Part shown: piece by piece, positions 19,101 through 30,697 of the stretch
Layout of the letters: each line of letters begins with the position of its first letter
Position numbering within the stretch: position 1 is the stretch's first letter
Source of the DNA: Emiliania huxleyi CCMP1516
Lineage: Eukaryota; Haptophyta; Isochrysidales; Noelaerhabdaceae
NCBI RefSeq assembly: GCF_000372725.1
Contig: NW_005200881.1
Location: forward strand, 168,112-232,111
Direction of reading: 5' to 3'
DNA: 64,000 nucleotides
Made by a program: the position numbers and the translations under genes
The notes under the pieces: model-generated
The model's database searches: none
What the model saw: only the letters and a program-made list of their open reading frames with translations
Told to the model about the DNA's origin: nothing

Positions 19101-21957
19101 TCTACCACCTCTGCAAGCAAAACACGGGCCAGACCCTCGTCTGCGCGCCCTCGAACGTCGCCGTCGACCAGCTCTCGGAGAAGATCCACATGACAGGGCT
19201 GCGCGTGCTGCGCTTCTGCGCAAAGTCGCGCGAGAGCGCAGACTCGCGCGTCGAGTACCTCACGCTCCACTACCAGGCGAGAGACAGCCTCCCCCCGTCC
19301 CACAGCACCCCGACTCGTGCCCCGCCCCCCCGCCCTCCCACAGCGCTGACTCGCTGACTCGTGCCCCCTCCCCCCCCCCCCTCCAGGTCCGCCACCTCGA
19401 CTCGCCTGCCAACGCGGAGCTGCGCAAGCTGCAGGCCCTCAAGGAGGAGCTGGGCGAGCTCTCGCAGGCGGACGAGAAGCGGTTCAACTCGCTCCGCCGC
19501 CGCGCCGAGCTCGAGATCCTCTCGGCGGCAGACGTGGTCTGCTGCACCTGCTCAGCGGCGGGCGACCCGCGCATCTCGTCGCTCCGCTTCCGGCAGTGCC
19601 TCATCGACGAGGCGACGCAGGCGCCCGAGCCGGAGTGCCTCATCCCGATCGTGCTCGGCGCAAAGCAGCTCGTACTCGTCGGCGACCACCAGCAGCTCGG
19701 CCCCGTCGTCATGTGCAAGAAGGCGGCACGCGCCGGCCTCGGCGTCTCGCTCTTCGAGCGGCTCGTCGAGCTGCAGGCCCAGATCACGCGAGACTGACCC
19801 GAGAATTGCATGAAGCAGGGGCTCCCCGTCACCACCCCCAGCTGCGCCGCCGCCCCCAGCCCCCTCCTCCCCCGCCGCTGCAGGTGCGGCCGATCCGGCT
19901 GCAGGTCCAGTACCGGATGCACCCGTGCCTCTCCGAGTTCCCGTCAAACACGTTTTACGAGGGCACCCTCCAGAACGGCATCACCGCCGCCGAGCGCGCG
20001 CCGCTCGAGGGCGGCTTCCCCTGGCCCGACCCGTCGCGCCCGATGGTCTTCCACTGCTGCCTCGGCACCGAGGAGGTGTCTGGCTCGGGAACCTCCTACC
20101 TCAACCGCACCGAGGCGGCCAAGGTCGAGCAGGCGGTCACGCGCTTCCTCTCGGCGGGCATCGCCCCCGCGCAGGTCGGCGTCATCACGCCGTACGATGG
20201 GCAGCGCGCCTACATCGTCTCGACGATGCAGCGCAACGGCAAGCCCGCGCCCGGGCTGCACTCTCTCGGCCGCACCCCGCGCACGACCTCGGGTGCGCCT
20301 CGGGCGTAGGCACCCTGGCGCAGGAGCTGTACGCGCAGGTGGAGGTCGCCTCGGTAGACGCCTTCCAGGGGCGCGAGAAGGACTTCATCATCCTCTCGTG
20401 CGTCCGCTCGAACCAGTCGCAGGGCATCGGCTTCCTCTCCGACCCGCGCCGCCTCAACGTCGCCCTCACGCGCGCGCGGTACGGCCTGGTCGTGCTGGGC
20501 AACCCAAAGGTCCTCTCCAAGCAGAAGCTGTGGAACGCCTTCCTCGCCCACTTCAAGGCGTTCCGCCGACCCCCTCGGCCTCGCCACCCCTCCTCCCCTC
20601 GCCCCCTCCGTTCGCCACCTCCTTCTCCCCCGCTCGCCGCTCCTGCCACGCCTCCCCCTCCCCCGCCGCTCCTCTCCTCTCGCCTCTGCCGCCCGACCTG
20701 CCTCCCCTCGCCACGCCCCNNNNNNNNNNNNNNNNNNNNNNNNNNNNNNNNNNNNNNNNNNNNNNNNNNNNNNNNNNNNNNNNNNNNNNNNNNNNNNNNN
20801 NNNNNNNNNNNNNNNNNNNNNNNNNNNNNNNNNNNNNNNNNNNNNNNNNNNNNNNNNNNNNNNNNNNNNNNNNNNNNNNNNNNNNNNNNNNNNNNNNNNN
20901 NNNNNNNNNNNNNNNNNNNNNNNNNNNNNNNNNNNNNNNNNNNNNNNNNNNNNNNNNNNNNNNNNNNNNNNNNNNNNNNNNNNNNNNNNNNNNNNNNNNN
21001 NNNNNNNNNNNNNNNNNNNNNNNNNNNNNNNNNNNNNNNNNNNNNNNNNNNACCCCCATCCACACACACTCACCACACCACACCACACCACCGCTGCCGC
21101 CACCACTGCCACCACCACCGCCACCACCACCGCCGCCACCGCCGCGCAGGAGGCGGAGCTTCTCGTGGAGGGCCCGCTCTCCGCACTCCGCCGCTCCAAC
21201 GTCACCTTTGCGCGCCCTCGCCCCGACCGCCCCTCGGACCGCCTCTTCGCCGGAAACGTCGGCGCCTTCTCCTCGCAAGGCCTCGGGGACGGCACGCCCC
21301 TGCCCGGCCTTGGCGGCGGCGGCCGGCGCGGCGGAGGCGGCGGGTACGGCACGCAGGGCTCGTACGGCTACGGCTCTCAGCGCTCCGAGTCGCAGCGCTC
21401 CGACCCGTACGGCACGCAGGGCTTCTCGGGCCTCTCGCTCGGGGACGGCTCGCAGGGCAGCGGCTTCGACTCGCAGGGCGGCTACGCGGCGGGCGGGTAC
21501 GCTGGCTCGGGCTACGGCTCGCAGGCGGGGTACTACTCCGCAGGCGACGAGCGCAGCGTCCACCTCTCCGGCTTCTCGCAGGACCCGCCGCACCCGCCGC
21601 CCCAGCCCTCGCCGTCGCCACCACTCTCGCCACGTATGCCCTCGCCGTTTTGCCCTCGCCGCCACCACTGCCCTTGCCACCACTTGCCGCGCTGTCTCCC
21701 CCCCCCACCCCCCACCACCACCGCTCTCCCGCACCCCGCAGGACTCTGCGTCGGGCGCCTCGTACTCCGGCTTCTCCTCGCAAGGCGACGAGTACCGCTA
21801 CGACGACGCCTACTCCTACGGCGGCGGCTACGCCTCCCAGGGAGGCTCCCAGAGCCAGGGCGGCGGAGGAGGGAGCGGGTACTCGTCGCAGGCGTCCGGC
21901 TACGCGTCGCAGCACGCGTACGCCTCGCAGGGCGCGTCGCAGCCCTCGCAGCCCTAA
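16182..21957 (+). CDS. UPF1: UPF1 RNA helicase (nonsense-mediated decay), 1095 aa, 16 exons
   Basis: ATP-driven SF1 helicase that scans mRNPs and triggers nonsense-mediated decay. Exons: 16182-16781, 16860-16910, 17009-17179, 17397-17468, 17720-17785, 17883-17952, 18022-18074, 18299-18400, 18522-18563, 18703-18855, 19010-19276, 19387-19776, 19884-20238, 20310-20557, 21150-21581, 21742-21957. Every exon fits the frame and the human protein. Start [10 protein letters not shown] is preferred because the acidic, SQ-containing N-terminus follows. Cys/His-rich UPF2-binding domain from about residue 95 (CSYCNVH); Walker A GPPGTGKT near 477; motif II DEATQA near 623; [43 protein letters not shown]. 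The C-terminal 200 residues are Gly/Ser/Tyr-rich with many SQ sites, the usual PIKK (SMG1) targets. Donors of the 15 introns: 12 GC, 2 GA (16911, 21582), 1 GT. Confidence 0.97.
17185..17290 (+). repeat. Minisatellite in UPF1 intron 3
   Basis: About nine tandem units of roughly 11 bp, CACTTCCTAGA with variants, occupying the first half of the 217-nt intron. The same unit on the other strand, AGGAAGTGTCT, forms the array at 58574-58621. Confidence 0.75.
17478..17612 (+). repeat. Minisatellite in UPF1 intron 4
   Basis: About 12 tandem units of AGGCAGCCGAG with GATGCAGCCGAG variants. Weaker relatives of the same unit occur in UPF1 intron 10 (18860-18900), the GH28-like gene intron (24722-24760) and the RS/J gene intron 2 (53220-53290). 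Confidence 0.8.
20720..21051. other. Assembly gap (332 N)
   Basis: Run of N within UPF1 intron 14 (20558-21149). Flanks are CCT/CACCAC low-complexity, which probably broke the assembly. Coding sequence is not affected. Confidence 0.99.
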
Positions 21958-23161
21958 GAGCGAAAGTAGCGGGAGCTCCGGACCCCACCCCCCCCTCCCT
22001 GACGGGCGAGGGGCAGCGGCTGCGATGCGACAGCGACTGCCCCTGAGGCGCGCGCGCCGCGGCGCGGCGGCCACCCCGGCGGCGCCTCGGGAGGTACAGG
22101 CGCGGCTCCGGCGCCCCACGCCCAGCGTGGTGGTCACGAGGGAAGGAGCGGTGGCCTCGTCTCGTGCGTTGGCGGGCGGCGAGGGACGGCGGCGAGGAGG
22201 AGAGCCAGGTGGGAGCCGGATGCGGGCCCCGTGGACGGAGGCGACGGTGGCGAGGCGGCGGCGGCGAGGCGGCGAGGCGGCCTCGCGGAAACGGGCGGCA
22301 GAGGCTCGCAGACACACACGCACGCGTTCGCGGGCCGTTGAGGCTGCAGCCGCGTGGCGCCCCTTTTCCATCCGCGCCATCGGACAGGCCCCACATGCGC
22401 CCTCCCACTCTCCCACTCCGCTCTATCTCAAGCCGCGCCCGGGGATGGAGTAGTATGATGTGTGTACTCTGCTGGCGATGCAATCCTTGGCCACTTGGGG
22501 CCCGCCTGCGTAGTGGTGCGTGCGGTTCCAGGACCCAGCGGGGGGCCGCGTTTGTGAAGCATTTAAATTTCTGCACGAATACGGCTTTATAGCCAAGGGC
22601 AAGGCTTTCAATCTTCATATCGAGTAGAGGAAAGCGCATCGACGTAAGGCATCGTTGGTGGGGGAGAGGGGGGGACCGAGTCCGAGAACCGAGTTGCGCG
22701 CGCAACGTCATTCATCACACATCAGACATCAGTGGTGATCAGAGCAAAAGCAGAGGCACACATGCGAGACATGGCCAGAAGCGCCGAAAGGAAAACCATT
22801 CACAGTCCCAACACACCCCCGGGTCCACCTGCTTCAATCTCATGCCGGAAGCAACATGCCAAAATGTGCGCAATGCCAATGCGCAATCAATGGCAATCGG
22901 GCCAATGCCAAAGCCCAAACGGATCTTCCTCCGCACGATCGATATAGAGAGGATCTATTTACGAACAGAAAAACCCACGCCGCACAGACTTGAGCGTATC
23001 AACATTGAATTGGGTGGAAAAAGCATGGGCTGCCAGGCCACGTGGCAACTCCGCGCGCGTCCCGAAAAAGCAGGGCGAACTGGCTAGTCGCGGCGGGCGA
23101 TTCTGCCCGACAAAGTGGGGACGGGCGACTGCCACGAAGCCCAGGGAAGGCACAGGGCCAC
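21958..23161. other. Intergenic spacer
   Basis: No supported gene in about 1.2 kb. The first 400 bp are GGCGGC-rich with chance open frames in several phases. From 22440 composition drops in GC; an AATTTAAAT-type core lies at 22562-22572. The segment 22900-23161 may include the unseen first exon of the next gene. Confidence 0.5.
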
Positions 23162-25482
23162 ATGAGATACGACCTTCAGGCGGACTGTGGCGCACTACCG
23201 GGAGATTCGTCGCAGAGGCAGCACAACACTGACGCGCTGAATGCAGCGCTCGAGCGGCTGCAGCCCGGCGACTCGCTGGTGGTGACCGAGGGCGAGACGT
23301 TCCACCTCAACGGCGGCGTCCGGGTCAAGCGGCTGCGCGACGTGTCCATTGTCGTCGATGGAACGCTCTTTTTCTCAGCGCCCATCCGTGAGTGGCCGGG
23401 ACAGCCACACTGTGCGGAGTGCCCGGCGGATGCGATGGCATTCCCACGAGCGCGCAACGTCACCTTCACGAGCAGCCGCCCCGGCCTGGTCGGCACGCTT
23501 GATGGCGGCGGTCCCAAGTGGTGGGGCTACCCATGGATTGGGTACGCCGTGCGTGGAGAGAACCGACCATTTCTCTTCACAGTGGCGGAGGGGAGGGACG
23601 TGCTGTTCGAGCGGATCCTGCTCAAGGATGCTGGCTTCTGGACCGCCAAGTTCTACCACGCCGATGGCCTCGAGATCCGCGACACTGCGGTGGTGGCGAG
23701 GCGAACGATGGCGCACAGCCACACGCTGCTCGACGCCTCTGCCTTCAACACCGACGGTCTCGATGTGTCGGGCCGGAACGTGTGGATCCACGACGTGCAG
23801 ATCTGGAATCAGGACGACTGCATCGCCGTCAAGGACTCGAGGGACGGATACAGCGAAAACATGCTCATCGAGCGAGTCAACGCGTCCGGCACCGGCATCG
23901 CCATCGGCTCGATCTCAGGCACGCACGTGCGCAACATCACCATCCGCGATTCGTATCTCGACCGCACCTGGAAGGGAATATACCTCAAGTTCCGGGGCTC
24001 CGGAACGATGAGCGACATCCTCATCGAGAACGTCACCATGGACGCGCCCGAGCAGTGGCCCATTTGGATCGGACCGGCGCAGCAGTCCAGCCCGGGCGCC
24101 TCAAAGTCGGGCGTCTCCAGCTTCGATGACCTGCTCGTCCCAATCTGCAACGCCAACCCGTGCTCGCTCTGCTGGCCTGTCGCCTCTAGCTGGGTGCCGG
24201 ACGTGGCGACGTGCAACGGCGTCGAGAACGGTGTCTTTCGCAACATCACCCTGCGTGACATCACCATCAACAACCCGGTCTACTCACCTGGCGTGCTGCT
24301 GGGCGACCCGAGGCCGGGCCACGGGATGCAGAACGTGGTATTCGACGGCGTAAGGGTACGTTACACGTGCGACGCGCTGCCGCCGTGGTCGGAGACCTTC
24401 TCGCAGCTCCCGACCCGCGTGTTCGACGAGGGCGTCCTCCACTTGGCCCTCACTATCGTGGCCGGCCTGCTGCTGCTGCTGGTCCTGCCGGTCGGGCTCT
24501 GCTGGCGCGGCGGCTGCTGCGCGCGCTGGTGGCGGCGCATTTGGGGTTGGGGCGGCGCTCGCGGCGGAAAAACGTTTTGGGCCCGGAAGGCGCCAATGGG
24601 CTGCAGCACCGGGCCGCAGGTGGTGGTGGGCGCCGCCACCGGGGTGGGCCTGGTGCTGGTGCTCGCTCTCGCGTGGGCGCTGGCGGGGCGGTACATTGCC
24701 GATGAGGTGGAGCGGATGCAGGCAGCCGAACGAGAGGTAGCCGAGAGACAGGGCCGGCGTGCAGCCCTAGCCGAGGTGAAGCCGAGGTGTGGGGGAGGAA
24801 TGCCCACGCAGCTCCTCACCACCGCTTCCGCCGCGCACCATTGCAGGAGACGCGCGAATGGCACACCTGCAGCGGCGTGCAGAGTGGCGTCGCCACCGGA
24901 GACACTTGGCCGGTGCCCCACTGCTTCGAAGACCGAACCACCGGGCGGGGCGAGCCGGAGAGGGTCACCTGCGGCCTCAGCGCCGGCGCGACGGCGGCGG
25001 TCGTGCTGGTGTCCCTCGCCGTGACCATGGCCGTGGTGACCGCCCTGCTCGTGCTTCGGCGCCAGCGGCGGGCGCGGCTCCCCGACGCCGCCGGCCTCGT
25101 CAACCTCCTCCCGCCAAAGCAGCCACAGTCGGGCCTACGGGCGTGCAAGGAGGAGGGCGAAGCTGACCAGCCCCTGCGGCGGCGCCCCTTTTTGCTCCGC
25201 AACCGGGCGATCCGTGCGTCTCTTACACCTGGACCTGTGATACAGGTCTGTCTTTGTGCAGTGGTTCTGCTCCAAGCCGTCGCCCGTCCCGGCCGTTCCG
25301 GGCTTGCCGAGCGCGGCGCTGCACGCCGCGAGGCCCGCTATTCGCCGGCGGCCATCGGAAGTTCCTATGCTGGCGCAGCAGGCCGAGGTGGAGGCGATGC
25401 GCATACCGTCACCGAGGGATCGATTGAGCCTCGATCTCAGACAGCCGAGGAGGAGCCTCAGCTCGTGCGCACAGAGTGCTGA
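23162..25482 (+). CDS. GH28 (polygalacturonase)-like beta-helix membrane protein
   Basis: Exon 1 23162-24721 (520 codons), GC donor, next exon from 24847 (ETREWHTCSGVQSG...). The beta-helix carries GH28 landmarks: NTDGLDV near 23750, QDDCIAVKD near 23812, GTGIAIGS near 23892 where active enzymes have G-H-G, and GIYLKF near 23974 in place of the R-I-K motif. So the Asp triad looks intact but the conserved His is Thr, which may alter or abolish pectin hydrolysis. Two strong membrane segments follow (LALTIVAGLLLLLVLPVGL and VVGAATGVGLVLVLALAW), then after the intron a third (ATAAVVLVSLAVTMAVVTALLVL). No signal peptide precedes residue 1, so an upstream exon is likely. The extreme C-terminus (after about 25240) has two plausible frames; the end is uncertain. 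Confidence 0.8.
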
Positions 25483-26387
25483 CCGTGGCCGTCCTCTCTT
25501 CACTTTGGGGCCACACCGAGTAGGTCCGAGGCGGCATCGATACAGAGCCTGCGGGAGGCGGTGCTCGAGCTCCGCCCGTCACCCCGGAGCTCGCACTCGT
25601 CAGCGCACTCGCTGGACGCCTAAGTCGGCGTCCGTGGGCTTGTGATAGAGCGACAGCCGGGCTGCGTGCGGCGCACGAACGTGGTATTTTGGTCGGTGGT
25701 CGTCGCGATGTTTGGTTGGGGAGGAGCGGGAGCGCGACGCGATTGCCGTTGCTGGTCCGGGGGGGTGAGCGAGCGAATCGCACTAGGCCTGCGCGCTTTT
25801 CTGTCACTTTCTTCCCGAGGAGCGCGCGACAGGGATTCTTTTCGGTGTACCTGTGTTAGTGCCAGTGCGAACCCCCAGCGCGCAGGCGGGGCCCACGGTA
25901 GCCTCGTGCACCTCCGTGCAGTACGCGATACCGAGAGTCTCCGAGACTCTCGCCGAGAGCTGGGGGAGAGGCGCGCCACGCCAAGGGGGAGAGAATGGAG
26001 GGGGGAGAATATGCGTGCTCGTTTTTCTTCGAAAGCAATTTTTTTTTTAGTGCCAGTGCGTTCCAGTCCCGTGCCCAGTGTAAAAGGAAAGAGAAAGATC
26101 TAGACAAAGAGACGAGCTCTTCCAGGCGTGGACAGGGATGGCGAGAACCGAGATACGGCGAAAGGACTTGCCGGAGGAGGTGGTGGCTATGGCTTTGGAC
26201 CTTTGCGAGAGGTGGCGAGCGGAGCAAGAGCGGTGTAGGCGCGTCCACGCGGCGCAGCGGCTCTCCCGCGACCCCGGCCCCTCTCGTAGCCGCAGCCGTA
26301 GCCGCAGCCCCAACTCTTGCCGCTCTTCTGTGTCGGGTTGTGACGAGGGGTGAGGGGGGACACGGATTGAAGATCCCTCACACCAAG
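25483..26387. other. Spacer with partial repeat A copies
   Basis: Partial reversed copies of repeat A at about 25846-25890 (GTGTACCTGTGTTAGTGCCA) and 26048-26092 (TAGTGCCAGTGCGTTCCAGT). A 71-codon frame at 26138-26353 (MARTEIRRKDLPEEVVAMAL... ending in an Arg-Ser run) is the only protein-like stretch; I give it little weight. Otherwise nothing seen. Confidence 0.45.
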
Positions 26388-28792
26388 ATCGTGCAGGGCG
26401 GGGACACATGTCCCTAAATCCCATCTCGTGTCAGAGTTTGACGTTTTATTTATTTATTTCGCGTGATATCGCCCAGCTCGAATCTGTCACGTTCCTGTGG
26501 GTACCGAGCCACGCGGCGAGCACGCGGGGTGCGCTAGCAACGCCTACGCCGACGCCGCGGCGACGGCATACATGGGGGCCAGCGAGATTGAGGATGCCAC
26601 CGCCGTCATCCGTGAAGCAGTGAGGACACGCCCGTGCCTGTACACGGACCGCCGGAGGACGGCAGACAGAGAGTGGGGGCGGGAGGTACTGGACCGGAGG
26701 ACCTATTACGCCACACGCGGCCACACGAACGAGTGGGTGCGAGGACGGCTCGGTGAGGGGCTCACGGCGGGGTCGCACACGGCAGGGTTGACGGGGCCGC
26801 TGTGGCAGGGGAACGACGAGACACAAATGGGACAAGCGCCAGCGGATCAAGGATCAGCACGGCGAGCGCGAGATTGAATTCGCCGACGTGGATGATCACA
26901 ACGTGGTGACAAAGACCGTCACGGGAGCGCGGGTGCGGCAGCAGGCGGGGGTGCCACACGGAGCGCACCACGAGAGGATCATGCGGGGAGAGGCGGGGAG
27001 AGAGACCCCCCGGGCGCCGCCACAAGGAGCGAACTCAGGGGCTGCCTCGTCTGTACGGCCGCGAGGGACGCGGCGAGGAGGGCAGCACCAATGTGGGACC
27101 CGCTGTGTCCGATCGTGCGGAAAGCCGCGCAGCGATTGACCGAGGAAGATGAGAACCCACCTAGAGCGACAATGGCGCACGTGGAGCAGGCCAGATGGTT
27201 CCTCAGAGTAGCGCGAGCGCAGACGGGGACGGCGATCAGCAAAGTAGCACAGGCGGCGCCCGACTCCAAGGATACGCTGAAGACGCTGAGGATAGCGCAT
27301 GTCGCTGCGCTGAAGGGCTCACGCTATAGGATGCTGGATGAGGACGGGTACGATGCAATAGCCCCTGCCGTCGGGGGGGTGTTACCGGCGCTGGTAGATG
27401 ATCTCTCGGAGAAGAGTCGGAGGGACCTTGGCGCCGGGGTCACGAGGAACTTGCAAGTCGTGGCCGAGGCGGCGACGGGAGCGGTGCAGAGGTGGAACCA
27501 GCTCAATGATGAGGCTACGGCGCGCATAATGAAGAGAGAGGAACACATCGAGTGGCTGAGGAAGCTCTTCGCTGGGTGGAAGGAGGCCCGCCCGGCCTTG
27601 AGGGAGTCGCGGAGGAGGAGGGATAACGCAGGCAACGCAGGGACGGGCCAACAGCCAGTGGGACGAACGAGGGCCGCGACGGCGGCTCAAGCGGGAGGGA
27701 GCGGCGACAGTGGGCAGCGAGCGAAGTGGGTGAGACTGATGATGCTCCTTCGACTTAAAGAGCGGTTCAGCTGCTGGGCGGGCTTCAGGGTGGTGCTCAC
27801 GCGAAAAGGAATCGACGCGATGTACAAAGCATACAAGAAGAGAGAACACAACCCCCTCTCTCTTTTCTCCCAGTAAGCTAAAAGTACGTACGTACAAGAA
27901 GAGAGAGAAGGGATCTTCGGCAAACGAAACAAGTTCAACCTGCTTCTCCACGAGACATTCGGCGGCGGCTTCTCGCCGCCTGCAGTTGCAAAGATCAACC
28001 GCCTTGCGCGCAAGGCTCAACGCTCGGGCGTTGACCGCACCGCGTACCCTCCCCACTCCCGCCTCTCATTTGTGTCACACCACGCGGAACGCATCTCCAT
28101 CGCTTCGGTGAAGGGGGTGAACCGTGCCATCCTCGATCGCCGTGCTAAGCTCGCTTCCGAGCTCTCACGCCGCGCGTAGGGCCCCTAGGGGCCTAGAGAA
28201 CACAACCCCCTCTCTCTTTTCTCCCAGTAAGCTAAAAGTACGTACGTACAAGAAGAGAGAAGAGAGTACGTACAAGAAGAGAGAGAGAGCTAAAAGTACG
28301 TACAAGAAGAGGAGAAAGAAGAGGAGAGGCGCCAGTGATGACGAAGCAGAAGCTAGTGCAGACGAGGGCAGGGCAGACCCGGGGGCGGCGGAGTCGGACC
28401 AGACGGCATCGGCCGTCGAGGGAACGTTGGGAAGAGGCACGAGGAGGGCGGCGACCTCGACCGACTACTAGTATGGAGGACCCGTCAACAGACGACGCAG
28501 GGCAGACGACGGGGAGGCGGAGCAGACGCGCAGGGGCCAGGGCGAGACGAGGGAGGGAGCAGGACTTATCTTTGCGGAGATCAGCAGGAGGATGTACGAA
28601 GAGATTAGGAGCAGCAGGCAGGGACCCGAGGGACCATGTGGGAGACGGCTAGTGCTAGTCCCCCATCGGGAGAGGACGACCCCGGCTAGTCGCCGACCAC
28701 ACCCACAAAGAACCCTGCACAAAGATCGCACGGGCGGGGACCTGTTCCTTTTTACCCATCTCACAGTAGAGGTGTCCGTTTTATTTATTTAA
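26388..28792 (+). mobile_element. LINE-like remnants with RNase H and C-terminal ORF pieces
   Basis: Copies of repeat D (ending in TTTATTTATT) bound this block at 26388-26462 and 28722-28792. Between them: an RNase H-like stretch from about 26473 (ESVTFLWVPSHA in one frame, ASNAYADAAATAYMGAS in another, so at least one base has been gained or lost near 26530); a conserved-looking segment with HKWDKRQRIKDQHG near 26820; a 261-codon frame 27091-27876 (MWDPLCPIVRKAAQRL...), probably the C-terminal part of the element protein; and the E-x-FGG family piece at 27910-28179. WVPSH plus a downstream N-x-x-A-D is typical of non-LTR retrotransposon RNase H. No reverse transcriptase is recognisable. I read a truncated, decayed non-LTR element or a nest of them. 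Confidence 0.5.
27842..28262 (+). repeat. 65-bp direct repeats flanking an inserted coding fragment
   Basis: AGAGAACACAACCCCCTCTC through CAGTAAGCTAAAAGTACGTA to GTACAAGAAGAGAG occurs at 27842-27912 and again at 28196-28262, almost identical. Between them lies the E-x-FGG family frame (27910-28179), LHETFGG, RLARKAQRSGVDRTAY, SFVSHHAERISIASV and a stop. Further partial repeats of GTACGTACAAGAAGAG follow to 28320. Confidence 0.7.
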
Positions 28793-29084
28793 AGATCGCG
28801 AGAGAGAAGAGATCGCGTGCCCAGTGTAAATAAATAAAACGGCGCAAGGGTGAGAAGGACAGGGTCCCCACCTGCACGAGCAGGATCTTGGAATGGCGAT
28901 GGGACACAGGGGAACGGGAGCGGGGAGCGCATCGCAACACGGAGGGGGGCTGGGCGGGTTCACCCACCGACGTGGGCACTTGCTCCATCGCCCGCGCTGT
29001 CAGCCTTTTAGAGAGAGAGGTTTTTAGAAGCCAACAAGAAATGTGGCACCCCCAGTGATTTGGGCTCGACTAACGAAAATGTCT
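28793..29084. other. Spacer
   Basis: Short stretch with a tiny piece of repeat A (CGTGCCCAGTGTAAATAAATAA near 28814, partial) and GA-rich sequence. No gene seen. Confidence 0.5.
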
Positions 29085-30515
29085 TCTCTTCTTCCTTAGC
29101 GGCCCATGCCTCTTTGGAAGAACCTTTGGGCTCAACCAGGTTTGCCTCTCGCACCCCGTCTGTTTTCCTTTCCTTTTTTCTCTACAGCACCCTCTCTTTT
29201 CCTCTCTATTTCCCGGGAAAACTGCGTGGAAATCGTCAAATTTTTGGCTCTGAGCCGAGTCTGAGGCTGGTTTGGGCCCAAAATCAGCCAAATTTTAGGT
29301 CAAATCGGCAAAATGCCGGGAATTTCGCGGAGAACCCTGAGGGAGGGTGTAGAGGATGTATGTAGGAGTGTAGAGCGCTGTAGAGCTGTAGAGATGTAGA
29401 GCGCTCTGGAGCGCTGTAGAGCAATGTAGAGCTGTAGAGCTCTACATCCACCGCGTGACGAACTGCCTCCGTTGTAGAGCGATGTAGAGGCGCTCTACAA
29501 CGTGAAATCTCTACAACAAACTCTACATCATAAGCGGCGAACGAGGCACGGTCGCTCTCCGACATGAGGCGCGTTGCACTAGCCAGTGCTGCCCTGGCCT
29601 TCTGTCTGCCCGCCCAATGGGTGGCAGGTGCCTCTGCTGCTGTGGCATGCCTCGCGGCTGCGACTGGCCGGCGCCTCGGCGCGTCAGCTCGGCTCGGCGT
29701 AGCGATCGTGGCCAGCGCAACTCGCTGGGACTCAACGCTCAGCCAGGAGCTCCCGCACGCGCTGGCGCGAGTCATGGCGCATGCAACGCGTCTAAATGCT
29801 CGCCTCGCCTCGCGCAAATGCGACCGTCCTCGCAGCCGACAGTCCACCGCCTGCTAAAGAAGCACAGCGACGAATGCGGCACCGGCGACGCATGGCAGGC
29901 TGGTCATGACGCAGTTATAGGGTGTTGTGTGCCGTCAGAGTGACTCTCTGTGTGTCAGGGATAGTCAGGGCCGTCCATCAGAGCTCCAGTAAGCTCGGAG
30001 ACACCCCATTAGTGCGACTCGACCTCTTTGAGTCACTGCCTTCCCGGCGGTTTGGCTGTAGAGCCTCTACAACAAACTCTACAACAAAATCGCGCTCTAC
30101 ATCGCTCTACAACGGAGGCAGTTCGTCACGCAGCCGATGTAGAGCTCTACAGCTCTACAGCGCTCCAGAGCGCTCTACATCTCTACAGCTCTACAGCGCT
30201 CTACACTCTACATCCTCTACACCCTCCCTCAGGGAGAACCCGTGTATACCTGGAAATTACCCTGCGACCGCCTGGGTATTTTGTCGATTTCCTCAATTTT
30301 GCCTCAGATTTTGCCCCAGACCAGCTCTCAGACTCAGGGAAACTCGCGAGTTTCCAGAATGGAGCACCAAACACCCTCTGTTTTCCCTGGAAATTTCCGG
30401 AAACGCAAAGTGCTGGGGACCCTCTGTTTTCCTTTTTGTTTTCCGGAAAACCTGGTTGAGCCCAAAAGAACCTCTCGATGGGCTGGGCAGGTCAAGGCAA
30501 AGGAAGAGCGTCAAG
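29085..30515. mobile_element. Foldback-type element with long inverted repeats
   Basis: Left arm about 29085-29530 and right arm about 30055-30515 are inverted, imperfect copies of each other: CTCAACCAGG at the outer part, GAGAACCCTGAGGGAGGGTG near the middle, then a dense array of GTAGAGCGC/GTAGAGCTG units, and GAACTGCCTCCGTTGTAGAG towards the centre. The 520-bp centre carries a short frame (29564-29857, hydrophobic, Ala-rich) with no recognisable transposase. Long, internally repetitive inverted arms around a unique centre are the hallmark of Foldback/TIR-only DNA elements. Arms differ by several percent plus indels, so it is not very recent. I could not define a target duplication. Confidence 0.75.
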
Positions 30516-30697
30516 GCATGCCCAGTTGGCGCGAAACAAAAAGAAACCGGGCGTATCCGCCACCCGTGATCAGCGGCATACCGACCTCGAGCGACGCTGA
30601 CAGGGTTGCGCTCCTGACAAGGGATAGCGACAAGCTCGCAGCCGGTGGCGTGCCGAGTAGTGTGGGAGAGAGTGTGTTGTTTCGCTAAGTCGCTGTG

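Noticed and set aside
20720-21051. Missing UPF1 exon in the N gap
   Set aside because: Exons 14 and 15 join in frame at the position expected from the human protein, so the gap is intronic.
26138-26353. 71-codon SR-like protein
   Set aside because: Too short, Arg-Ser run arises from a CGTAGC/CGCAGC repeat, no start context or neighbour support.
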